Shown piece by piece: positions 1-6,713 of a DNA stretch of 7,923 bases. A model generated the notes under the pieces. The model had not been told where the DNA came from and did not search any database. It saw nothing but the letters and a program-made list of their open reading frames with translations. The translations under genes were made by a program, and so were the position numbers. Positions within the stretch are counted from its first letter, which is position 1. Each line of letters begins with the position of its first letter. The stretch is from JAICIG01 sp035532215 (lineage in GTDB: Bacteria; Planctomycetota; Planctomycetia; Pirellulales; JAICIG01), in the NCBI GenBank assembly GCA_035532215.1, contig DATKRK010000349.1, forward strand, positions 1 through 7,923, in the 5' to 3' direction.

Positions 1-28
1 TCAACCACTCCTTGGTACGATGCGCCAT
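1..28 (-). CDS. N-terminal fragment of an unidentified protein (runs off the window)
   Basis: Only nine codons are visible, reading MAHRTKEWL, so the product cannot be identified. The start is well supported. On the minus strand a perfect AAAGGAGG Shine-Dalgarno sequence (plus 35-42) lies six bases before the ATG at 28. The gene is oriented like the antitoxin remnant and the helicase to its right. The ribosome-binding site is one arm of a long inverted repeat, described separately, which suggests translational control. Confidence 0.6.
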
Positions 29-329
29 CCTTGGCCTCCTTTGCTCTTTCGTTGGGTAAGACGCCCGAAAGATGCCAAAGGAGGCTTTTTTTGCCTATGT
101 CAATATGAAACAACGCTTTCCGATTAATCTCGCGACATTAGGGATTAACCGCACTGGGAATTGCGTTTATCGCCCCTGCCCCGCTGACTTTCGTCCCGCC
201 TAAGTTCGTGCCAAATCTCATGTCATCGGGCAGTTGAAGATGCCGCCAGGGCCGGGCGGAATTCGGCAGCCGGGGTTGTAGGGACTGAATCTTCGTTAAA
301 AAGGTTACTGTTGGCAAGCGTCGGGCGTT
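29..329. other. Intergenic region without a convincing gene
   Basis: Apart from the hairpin at 34-92, no reading frame here has a credible start, Shine-Dalgarno sequence and protein-like composition. In particular, nothing resembles the missing C-terminal part of the antitoxin remnant at 330-512 or an AbiEii-type nucleotidyltransferase toxin on the minus strand. The stretch has a direct repeat of GATTAA (122-127 and 146-151) and GC-rich nested complementarity around 240-267 (CCGCC with GGCGG). It could hold the body of a small plus-strand RNA ending at the terminator at 334-358, but no clear promoter was found. Confidence 0.4.
34..92 (-). promoter_or_regulatory. Leader hairpin that can sequester the ribosome-binding site
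   Basis: A perfect 10-bp inverted repeat pairs 34-43 with 76-85. It encloses a second stem (CTTTC 46-50 with GAAAG 67-71) and GGG 54-56 with CCC 64-66. In the minus-strand mRNA the 3' arm contains the whole Shine-Dalgarno sequence of the gene starting at 28, and the 5' arm is a complementary anti-Shine-Dalgarno. Read on the plus strand, the same structure is followed by seven Ts (86-92) and so resembles a terminator. No plus-strand gene enters from the left within the window, so the RBS-masking reading is at least as plausible. The pairing is seen directly; the function is inferred. Confidence 0.5.
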
Positions 330-512
330 TCAGAAGGCGGCGTCGAGCCGCCTTTTTTGCGTTGCGAGCCGGTGCAGGGCGGTATCGACGGCCTCGCGGC
401 TGCCGATGTCCAGGAAATCTGCCGGAACGAACACCGAACCTCGGCCACAGCCGTGTATGGCGGCAAGTACTATGGAATCAATGCTTTGCGGCGATTTAGG
501 ACGCTGTTTCAT
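330..512 (-). pseudogene. AbiEi-like (DUF6088-type) antitoxin, N-terminal winged-helix remnant
   Basis: The 60-residue frame begins at ATG 512. Its core, GRGSVFVPADFLDIGSREAV followed by DTALHRLA, is the characteristic start of AbiEi-like/DUF6088 transcriptional regulators. These are the antitoxins of type IV systems whose partner is an AbiEii nucleotidyltransferase. In the family this wHTH segment leads into a conserved RR-GLYDYP-like stretch and a C-terminal domain, giving a protein of roughly 200 residues. Here the frame becomes RRLDAAF and stops, so about two thirds is missing and no toxin gene follows. The break coincides with a terminator hairpin (334-358). The DNA-binding half and its promoter/operator are preserved, so a short autoregulating repressor is possible, but a decayed fragment is the simpler reading. 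The family call rests on motif recognition by eye. Confidence 0.65.
334..358 (+). terminator. Rho-independent terminator
   Basis: An 8-bp stem (AAGGCGGC 334-341 with GCCGCCTT 347-354) has a five-base loop GTCGA, and its T-run spans 353-358. This is a textbook intrinsic terminator for rightward transcription. No plus-strand coding gene lies before it in the window, so it either ends an unseen RNA or is leftover from a rearrangement. On the minus strand its sequence forms the last codons of the antitoxin remnant. Confidence 0.7.
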
Positions 513-541
513 GCAAGAAAAAATAGCCTGTTTTTCTTACA
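512..541. promoter_or_regulatory. Operator-like inverted repeat over the antitoxin start
   Basis: The arms TGCAAGAAAAA (512-522) and TTTTTCTTACA (531-541) match at 10 of 11 positions around an 8-base spacer. The site overlaps the ATG of the AbiEi-like remnant and its predicted -10 region. AbiEi antitoxins are known to repress their own operons by binding inverted repeats in the promoter, so this is probably the autoregulatory operator. The repeat is seen directly; the binding role is inferred. Confidence 0.6.
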
Positions 542-548
542 AGATCAA
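520..548 (-). promoter_or_regulatory. Predicted sigma-70 promoter, apparently leaderless
   Basis: On the minus strand a -35-like TTGATC (plus 543-548) and a -10-like TATTTT (plus 520-525) are separated by exactly 17 bases; each matches consensus at 4 of 6 positions. Only seven bases separate the -10 hexamer from the ATG at 512. Transcription would therefore begin at or next to the start codon, giving a leaderless mRNA. This fits the absence of a Shine-Dalgarno sequence. The operator palindrome covers the -10 and spacer. Confidence 0.45.
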
Positions 549-596
549 GCGTCTTTTGAGTGCCTTCTTTCCGGCAACAGAGAGGCTTGGTTATAG

Positions 597-620
597 CCGG
601 GGCGGCAACGCGCGCCCCGG
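597..620. repeat. GC-rich inverted repeat
   Basis: CCGGGGCG (597-604) pairs perfectly with CGCCCCGG (613-620) around the loop GCAACGCG. There is no T-tract on either side, so it is not a standard intrinsic terminator. Its role is unknown. Confidence 0.45.
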
Positions 621-732
621 TCATCGGCATGAACGCGGCGAAATCCTGTCCGGACGCAGAACCGTGATCCCTTCCGATTTGCCCGTCCGAGTCACTCCCA
701 CGCCAATCGGCGGGCGCGTAAAAGGGCTTTGC

Positions 733-752
733 CTCCGTAGCATGGTACGGAG
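733..752 (-). terminator. Hairpin downstream of the helicase gene, possible weak terminator
   Basis: CTCCGTA (733-739) pairs with TACGGAG (746-752) around a six-base loop. It lies about 90 bases past the helicase stop codon. In the minus-strand reading, a run of four Ts follows some ten bases later. This could be a 3'-end stabilising hairpin or a poor terminator; the T-run is too short and too distant for a firm call. Confidence 0.3.
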
Positions 753-842
753 TCGATAATGACGACAGGCGGCAAGGACTGTGAGCCCGTTGACCTTTGG
801 GCAAGTCGCAAAGCGAGCCGGCGGCGGCGAAACCGTCCGGTT

Positions 843-3800
843 CTAAAACATGCTGAGTTGGCGCTCCATGCGGCGTTTTGGCCGGGCGACGGTCCGCCAT
901 TGCGGAGATTGTTCGAGTTCGGGAAACACCGGCTCGACCGGCGACCGTGCCGGCTCAGACGAGGAAACTGGCTTGGCTTCTTTCTCCGGCGCCATGCGCG
1001 GCTCAGCTTCGACGACTGCGGCGGCCGGCTCCGGATCGCCGGCAGGCGGCAGCTCGGGGCTTTTGGGCATCCGCCGACGAATGCGGGTCGTCACCGGCTC
1101 GACGGCCACAATCGGGCCACGGGCCTCGACGCGCCCGGCCGATGCTTCGATCGTGCTGGCCGCCTTGAGCGTCTTGATTTGGTCGGCGATCTCATGGGCC
1201 GGGGGCAGGGGCTCGGCGCCTTCCTGGGCCGTCTCACCAGAAAGCACCGCTTTCAGTTGCCCGCGTAAGTGAGCGAGTTGACTTAGATATTCCTCGTGGG
1301 CGAAGGCCGTGCCGAAACGGGACTGGTAATCGCGGAGCTGGGTCTCGGCGACGGCGAGGTCTTGCGTGGTTGCGGTGAGGCGAGCCTCGTAGCCGCCGAT
1401 CAGGCGGTCGACGGCGTTCAGAACGGCTCTCGGCCCGTGATGCTCGCGCGACAGCGCTTCGTGGCGCGTGGCCGCGCCTTCCAGGAAGAGTTCTGGCGCT
1501 TGCCGGGGGCGCAACAGCAATCCGAATCGCAGGCCGCGGCAAATGCCAAGCGGAACGCGCTGCGGTTCGCGGACGTTTTCGGGCAGGTGCTTCAGGCGGC
1601 CGGCAAGAAGATCGAGGGCCTCGTCGCGCGAGCAACGGCGCTCGCCGATGGTCAGCCGGTCGTCGGCATGCTGGGCGATGGTCTGGATATCTTGGTCAAG
1701 GTCGGCGGTCCGCTTCTTAAGCCGGTCGATCGCCTCGGGCAGTTCGCGGAGATTGCGGCGGGCGACGTACTGCTCATCGGCATGGTTGCGTTTGAGGATG
1801 GCGAGCCGCTGCAATTCGGCGTCGGCTTCGGCCAGCGTCAGCACGGCGGGATTGCCCGAAGCGATGGCCTTGACCTCGGCATAGGAGAGTTCCTGGCCGC
1901 CGATATCCTCGGCGCGGCGGACGCCGCTCGTGCCGTTCATCACCTGGGCGATGAAGCGGGACTTGGTTTCCAGGGCCTGCCACATGTAGGCGTCAAAGCT
2001 CTGTTCGGTGACGTAGCGGTAGATGGCCACTTCGTCGTTGGTATTGCCCTGCCGCAGGATGCGGCCTTCGCGCTGCTCGACTTCGGCCGGCTTCCACGGG
2101 GCGTCGAGATGGTGCAGGGCGGCCAGGCGCTTTTGCACGTTGGTGCCGGTGCCCATCTTCGCGGTGCTGCCGATCAGCACGCGGACGGCGCCGGAGCGGA
2201 CCTTGTCGAACAGGGCCTGCTTCTTGGCGTCGCTGTCGGCGTCGCCGATGGCGGCGATCTGCTCGCGGGGGATGCCGCGGGCGACGAGCTTCTGCACGAT
2301 GTCGTCATAGACGCAGTAGCCCCACGGCGTGGCCTTAACGCCCATGTCGCAGAAAACGAGCTGCGTGCCGCGGGTCGGGGAGGTGCGGTTCCAAACGGCG
2401 GTCACCTTGTCGACGAGGGCGTTGATCTTCGAGCCGGTAAAGTCGCCGGCCGTCTGCGACAGCAGCCTGCCGTCGAGGGCCAGCTTGCGGCCGTCGGTGG
2501 TGATAGCCAGGGCGTTGTCGAGCCGCGGGTCGATCTTCTCCGAGCGGAGCCGTTCGTAGCGTTTGACCAGCTCGGCCTGCAGCCGGGCCTGCTCGTCGGA
2601 CATCGGGCAGGCCACGGTGATCGGCTTGCCGGTTTCCAGGCGGGGCCTGGGCAGGTCGAGCATGTCGGCCGTCTGCACGTCGGAAAAGGAGCGGAACATC
2701 TGCTGCAATTCCGGCATGTTGATGAACTTGGCGAAGCGGCTGCGCGGGCGAAGCGAAGCGCCATCGGGGGCAATCTCCATCGTGTCGACCACTTCGCCGA
2801 ACGTGCCGGCCCAGCCGTCGAAATGCTCGATGCCGCGGGACTTGAGTCCCTCGGGATCGAGGAAGCGTTGCACGTTGTACATCTCGACCATCGTATTGGA
2901 AATCGGCGTGCCGGTGGCAAAGGTGACGCCGTGGCCCGGATGCTGCCGGTGCAGGTACTGGGCCTTCATATAGAGGTCGAAGGCGCGCTCGCTGCCGCCG
3001 GTCTGGATGCCGGCGACGCGTTCCATCTTGGTCGGCGTCTCCAGGTTCTTGAAATAATGGCTCTCGTCGATGAACAGGTGATCGACGCCCAGTTCGTCGA
3101 AGACGAGCCCGTCGTCTTTCTTGTCGCTGGCCAGCAGGTCCTTGAGGCGCTCCTCGCGGGCGGCTTTCTGCTTCTCGATGGTCTTTATCATGTTGCGGCG
3201 GCCGCGGCCTTCACTGGAGGCGGCGCTGTCGCGCAGCAACTGGTCGTATTCGGCGATCTGTTCGCGGAGGAACCCTGCCTGGTAGTCGCGCGAGAGGCCG
3301 ATCCGCTCAAACGACGAATGCGTCAAAATGATGCCGTCCCAATCGCCGCTGGCGATCTTGGCGGTCAGCCGCTTGCGGCGCTCGCGGGCCAGGTCGTCCT
3401 TGGTGGCGACCAGCAGCTTGGCGGTCGGGTAAAGCTGCATGAACTCGCGGGCGAACTGTTCGAGCATGTGATTGGGCACGACATAGACCGGCTTCTTGAT
3501 TAAGCCCGCCTGCTTCATCTTCATGCCGGTGGCGGCCATCGTGAACGTCTTGCCGGCCCCCACGACGTGGGCCAGCAGCGTGTTGCCGCTCGACATACCG
3601 CGCCATACCGCGTCTTCCTGGTGCGGGCGAAGCGCGATGGTCTTGTTCATGCCGGGAAAATCGAGGTGCGAGCCGTCGAATTGCCTGGGCCGCAGATTGT
3701 TGTACGTGTCGTTGTAGAGGCGGACCAGACGTTCCGTGCGGTCGGGATCGGCAAACACCCACGAGCGGAACTTCTCCTTGATCTGCCGCAGCTTGTCGCG

Positions 3801-5990
3801 GGCGGCCAGGGTCGCCTCCTGGTTGACGACGCGCGTTTCCTTGCCGCCCTCCATGATGGTGTCGTAGATGACCGGCGTTTTAAGGTTGAGCGCCTGCTCG
3901 AACAGCCATGTGCCGCCGGCCCGCTGCGTGCCGTATTCGGACGTGGCGGCCACCGACGCTTGAGCGCTATGGTCGGCATCGACGCTCCACACGGCGTCCT
4001 TCTTGATGTGCGAGACCTTGACGGCAGCCGGCCCGACGCGGAACAGCTCGCAGGCGAAAGCCTGGATATCGGGGACGGGAATCCACGGCGCCCCGAGATT
4101 GGCGTCGATGTCGCCGGGCAGCACGTCCTCGGGCTGCACGAGCTTCAGCGCCTCGACGTTCCGGGCATAGGACGGCCCGGCCCGTTCGGCCTGGGCGAGT
4201 TTCTGGCGGACGTTGCCGGAGAGATAGACGTCGGCGGTCTGCCAGGCATTGGACTCGGGGTCGAGATAGATCAGGTCGCCCAGCTCCTCGATGACGCGAT
4301 CCTGAAGCTGGCCGTAAAGCTGGCAGATATAGGGCAGGTCGACCTTGCCGCGATGGTTGAGCGAGACGAGCAGCCCTTCTTCGGCGCTGCGGACGGTGGT
4401 GATTTCGGGCGTGCGGCCGACCACGTCCTTTTGCATGATGGCGGCTTTTTCCGCCTTGCCGGTCACCTCGTCGTAGTCTTCCAGGGACATGACCAGCATG
4501 GCGTCCGGGTCTTCCCGGAATTTCACGATGTTGGGCATGCGGCGGATCACGGTGCCGTCGGCGTTCTTGCTGAAGGTCGTCTTGTTGATCGGACCGTAGA
4601 TGCTGGCGAACAGGTCGTAATAGATGTTGAGGTTGCGGCGGGCTCGCTGGCGCTCGATCTCGGGCCAGCCTTCGTTCTGCGATTGCAGCACGCGGCGGGC
4701 ATGGTCGCGAAGCCCGATCAGGGCGGCCAGGCGTTTGCCGGTCATGGTGCCGTCGGCCTTGAGCAGCGTGCCGCCGTAAGTGACCGGGATCGCAACACCG
4801 TCCTCGACCTGGTGGATGACGCGGCCGTCGCCGACGAAGAAGCTGCCCTCGGTGATGTGATTCAAAGGCGGGGGAGGGACGAAGGCCGGGACCGGCGCCT
4901 CGGTCGGCTGATCCGTCGCCGGCGCGACCGTGGCGACGTTTGCCGGCAGGCGGCCGATCGCCTCGCGGAGCTGGGCTGGCAGGTCGCCGTTGGAAGTCAG
5001 GCTGTAGCCGGCGCTGTAGAGCCGGTCCTTGCCGCTCCACGTGCCCAGCACCATCTCGGGATGGTTAAGAAAGTATTTATTGATCGGGATGTCGGCATCC
5101 TCGATCGTCATCGGCTCGGCCTTGAGCCATTCGGGGTCGGCGTGCCTCGCGGCCTCGCCGGGGGCGCGTTTGCGAAGGAACACGATGTCGGTGACGACCT
5201 GCGTGCCCTCGCGGCGGAAAGCATCCGAGGGCAGGCGGATGGCGCCTAAGAAGTCCGCTTTCTCGGCGAGGTGCTCGCGCAGCTCGGCGTTCTGCTTATC
5301 GAGCGTGAAATGGCTGGTGACCAGGGCCATGACGCCGCCGGGCTTTAAGGCATCGAGCGATTTGGCGAAGAAGAAATCGTGCAGGGCCAGCTTCCTGCCG
5401 GCGTAATCGAGCTTCACGTCGGCGAAGGGCACGTTGCCAATGACGGCATCAATGCGGCCTTCCGGCAAACGAGAATCGCGGAAGTTCTCGATGCGGATGT
5501 CGGAAGCGGGAAATCGCTTCCGGGCGATGCGCCCGGAAATGCCGTCGAGTTCGACGCCGATGAACCGCATGCCCGCCGGGGCGTGGCCCATGAAGTTGCC
5601 GATGCCGCAGCCCGGTTCAAGCACGGTGGAGGCGGCCGGGATGCCAAGGCGGGAGAGGGCCTCGTGCATGGCCGCCATAACCACCGGCGACGTGTAAAAC
5701 GCATTGAACGTCGTCCGCTTGGCGCTGTCGTATTCCGCGTCCGACAGCAGCGACCGCAGCTCCTCGCCGAGCGTCTGCCAGCCGGCGTCCTTGTAGCGGC
5801 CGGTGACCGGATCGGGGAACAGCGACAGGGCGACGCCGCCGAACCCCGAAAACCGCGAAAGTACCTTGCGTTCGTCTTCGCTGGCCGGCCGCCCGTCCTG
5901 CTCGATCTGTTTCAACGTGCGGATGGCCGCGAGGATGTCGCGGGCCTTCGCCTTGTCGCCGCTGGCAATCGTTGCCGTGGTGCTGTCCAT
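843..5990 (-). CDS. DarB-like N6-adenine methyltransferase / SF2 helicase fusion protein
   Basis: This 1715-residue cytoplasmic protein joins two enzyme domains. The N-terminal MTase-like domain has the AdoMet motif LEPGCGIGNF (about residues 124-133) and a motif IV of IGNVPFAD (about 184-191). The SF2/SNF2-like helicase has Walker A GAGKT at 811-815, DESH at 975-978, a TGTPISN motif III, a RecA2 domain from about 1206 (LVFCDMG, then KMGTGTNVQ) and motif VI QREGRILRQGN at 1306-1316. A probable coiled coil lies near 1385-1450. A Pro/Ala/Glu-rich tail ends in QLSMF (1711-1715), which resembles a beta-clamp-binding peptide. The layout matches the phage P1 DarB group and many ICE or plasmid proteins, which suggests anti-restriction or element-DNA processing. 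ATG 5990 is chosen because AAGGAGGG (plus 6001-6008) precedes it by 10 bases. The frame stays open upstream to 6710, with GTG 6161 as an alternative start lacking an SD. Confidence 0.9.
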   Translation of the reverse strand: MDSTTATIASGDKAKARDILAAIRTLKQIEQDGRPASEDERKVLSRFSGFGGVALSLFPDPVTGRYKDAGWQTLGEELRSLLSDAEYDSAKRTTFNAFYTSPVVMAAMHEALSRLGIPAASTVLEPGCGIGNFMGHAPAGMRFIGVELDGISGRIARKRFPASDIRIENFRDSRLPEGRIDAVIGNVPFADVKLDYAGRKLALHDFFFAKSLDALKPGGVMALVTSHFTLDKQNAELREHLAEKADFLGAIRLPSDAFRREGTQVVTDIVFLRKRAPGEAARHADPEWLKAEPMTIEDADIPINKYFLNHPEMVLGTWSGKDRLYSAGYSLTSNGDLPAQLREAIGRLPANVATVAPATDQPTEAPVPAFVPPPPLNHITEGSFFVGDGRVIHQVEDGVAIPVTYGGTLLKADGTMTGKRLAALIGLRDHARRVLQSQNEGWPEIERQRARRNLNIYYDLFASIYGPINKTTFSKNADGTVIRRMPNIVKFREDPDAMLVMSLEDYDEVTGKAEKAAIMQKDVVGRTPEITTVRSAEEGLLVSLNHRGKVDLPYICQLYGQLQDRVIEELGDLIYLDPESNAWQTADVYLSGNVRQKLAQAERAGPSYARNVEALKLVQPEDVLPGDIDANLGAPWIPVPDIQAFACELFRVGPAAVKVSHIKKDAVWSVDADHSAQASVAATSEYGTQRAGGTWLFEQALNLKTPVIYDTIMEGGKETRVVNQEATLAARDKLRQIKEKFRSWVFADPDRTERLVRLYNDTYNNLRPRQFDGSHLDFPGMNKTIALRPHQEDAVWRGMSSGNTLLAHVVGAGKTFTMAATGMKMKQAGLIKKPVYVVPNHMLEQFAREFMQLYPTAKLLVATKDDLARERRKRLTAKIASGDWDGIILTHSSFERIGLSRDYQAGFLREQIAEYDQLLRDSAASSEGRGRRNMIKTIEKQKAAREERLKDLLASDKKDDGLVFDELGVDHLFIDESHYFKNLETPTKMERVAGIQTGGSERAFDLYMKAQYLHRQHPGHGVTFATGTPISNTMVEMYNVQRFLDPEGLKSRGIEHFDGWAGTFGEVVDTMEIAPDGASLRPRSRFAKFINMPELQQMFRSFSDVQTADMLDLPRPRLETGKPITVACPMSDEQARLQAELVKRYERLRSEKIDPRLDNALAITTDGRKLALDGRLLSQTAGDFTGSKINALVDKVTAVWNRTSPTRGTQLVFCDMGVKATPWGYCVYDDIVQKLVARGIPREQIAAIGDADSDAKKQALFDKVRSGAVRVLIGSTAKMGTGTNVQKRLAALHHLDAPWKPAEVEQREGRILRQGNTNDEVAIYRYVTEQSFDAYMWQALETKSRFIAQVMNGTSGVRRAEDIGGQELSYAEVKAIASGNPAVLTLAEADAELQRLAILKRNHADEQYVARRNLRELPEAIDRLKKRTADLDQDIQTIAQHADDRLTIGERRCSRDEALDLLAGRLKHLPENVREPQRVPLGICRGLRFGLLLRPRQAPELFLEGAATRHEALSREHHGPRAVLNAVDRLIGGYEARLTATTQDLAVAETQLRDYQSRFGTAFAHEEYLSQLAHLRGQLKAVLSGETAQEGAEPLPPAHEIADQIKTLKAASTIEASAGRVEARGPIVAVEPVTTRIRRRMPKSPELPPAGDPEPAAAVVEAEPRMAPEKEAKPVSSSEPARSPVEPVFPELEQSPQWRTVARPKRRMERQLSMF

Positions 5991-6271
5991 AGCCTGGTCT
6001 CCCTCCTTGGTTGGCGGCCCCGCAGCCGGGGCCTTGCGGCACGCCAAGGAATCAGTCTCAGCCGCGTGCGAAGCGAGCGCAGCGACCGGGCAAGCGGAAA
6101 GTCGGGGGAGACCTTCAGGGGGAACCGGCTTTCCGCTTGCGCGGACCGGCGGCTGATTCACCGTGCCGCTGGACTCGGCCACGGGCGGGGCCGCAGAGGG
6201 AAGGGGACCGGCGGACGGCGCCGGGGCGGGAGCGTCGAAGTCGATCAGCGATTGGCGGGCGCGTGAGGCGG
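5991..6271 (-). promoter_or_regulatory. Structured 281-bp leader/spacer before the helicase gene
   Basis: Two structures are visible. A 12-bp perfect inverted repeat pairs 6090-6101 (GCAAGCGGAAAG) with 6129-6140. Next to the helicase start, a 7-bp stem with a four-base loop (6016-6022 with 6027-6033) is flanked by CCTTGG (6005-6010) and CCAAGG (6044-6049), which can pair to close it. That outer stem contains the AAGG of the Shine-Dalgarno sequence AAGGAGGG, so folding would mask it; TTGGCG/CGCCAA is an alternative partner set. The spacer is long for two genes in one operon. The helicase frame is open across it and reads Ala/Pro-rich, so an N-terminal extension without a good start codon cannot be excluded. 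Regulation is inferred. Confidence 0.5.
6090..6140. repeat. 12-bp perfect inverted repeat
   Basis: GCAAGCGGAAAG at 6090-6101 and its exact reverse complement at 6129-6140 are separated by 27 bases. It sits in the spacer between the small upstream gene and the helicase. There is no adjacent T-tract, so it is more likely an RNA stem-loop or protein site than an intrinsic terminator. Confidence 0.6.
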
Positions 6272-6598
6272 CTACTCGGCCGGCATGTGTCGTTGCAAGA
6301 AGGCCATCGCCGCGTCGAGCGAGAGCGGCTGCATGGCCTCCTCGCTCGCCGGCGAGTCGCTCGGCAAATCGTCCTGCAGTTCGTTCACCGCCAGCTCCAG
6401 GGCCTCGCTCGATATCTGGCTCGAATCGCTGCCCGGCCTCGTCTCGGCCAGTTTCGCCATCCAGTCCAGGTGACACGCCCGAAGCGCTATCGCCAGTTGC
6501 TCCATGCTCTGAAGCAACGTCCCGTTCGCGCGGAGCTGCTCGTGCAGGGCCGGCCGGTCCCGCAGCAGTTCGAGAACGATCGTCTTGTAGGCTGGCAT
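6272..6598 (-). CDS. Conserved-looking 108-residue protein of unknown function upstream of the helicase
   Basis: The product begins MPAYKTIVLELLRDRPALHE and is predicted helical and acidic in its second half (ALELAVNELQDDLP), ending AFLQRHMPAE. I see no catalytic motif, signal peptide or membrane segment. Proteins with this type of start seem to sit beside the large methylase/helicase gene in integrative elements; that recollection cannot be checked here. The ATG at 6598 is preceded on the minus strand by AAAGGAAAA, a good Shine-Dalgarno match ending about six bases upstream. In-frame extension to 6811 lacks protein-like composition. The gene lies 281 bp before the helicase in the same direction, so cotranscription and a shared process are likely. 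The same bases are also open in the helicase frame, but this frame has the better start and composition. Confidence 0.75.
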   Translation of the reverse strand: MPAYKTIVLELLRDRPALHEQLRANGTLLQSMEQLAIALRACHLDWMAKLAETRPGSDSSQISSEALELAVNELQDDLPSDSPASEEAMQPLSLDAAMAFLQRHMPAE

Positions 6599-6713
6599 GG
6601 CGGTTTTCCTTTCTTTGGGCGACGACAACCATCGCTGCCCCGTTAGCGTCTTCGGGATCGTCTGAGAACCCTGGCAACAGGGCGGATGAGGGCGGTTTTC
6701 TCGTCGGCATACA

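Larger units (their letters stand above)
549..842. other. Intergenic region between helicase 3' end and antitoxin remnant
   Basis: No gene is supported. The open minus-strand frame across 496-900 runs into the helicase 3' end, has no family resemblance and overlaps the promoter and operator, so I regard it as chance. Two clear hairpins, at 597-620 and 733-752, are described separately. No convincing rightward promoter is visible. Confidence 0.4.

Noticed and set aside
88..104. TTGACA (minus strand, plus 99-104) as a promoter -35 box for the left-hand gene
   Set aside because: No -10-like hexamer occurs at 16-18 bases; that position falls in the hairpin arm GCCTCC.
496..900. Minus-strand open frame (134 codons)
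   Set aside because: It overlaps the helicase 3' end out of frame and the antitoxin promoter/operator, with no ribosome-binding site and no family resemblance.
1296..3503. Very long plus-strand open frame (735 codons)
   Set aside because: It is exactly antisense to the helicase, which has all its motifs in order; the Gly/Ala/Leu/Asp-rich composition is the usual shadow of a GC-rich gene.
3967..5040. Alternative minus-strand frame (357 codons) within the helicase gene
   Set aside because: Arg/Pro/Gly-rich out-of-frame shadow of the real coding frame.
3567..5249. Long plus-strand open frame (560 codons)
   Set aside because: Antisense to the methylase/helicase, with the same shadow composition and no recognisable motif.
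5379..6266. Plus-strand open frame (295 codons)
   Set aside because: Antisense to the MTase domain and leader; rich in Arg/Gly/Ala, with no family resemblance.
5991..6710. Extending the helicase start to the ATG at 6710
   Set aside because: This frame overlaps the whole 108-residue gene, reads low-complexity Arg/Gly/Ala there, and the strong Shine-Dalgarno sequence sits before ATG 5990.
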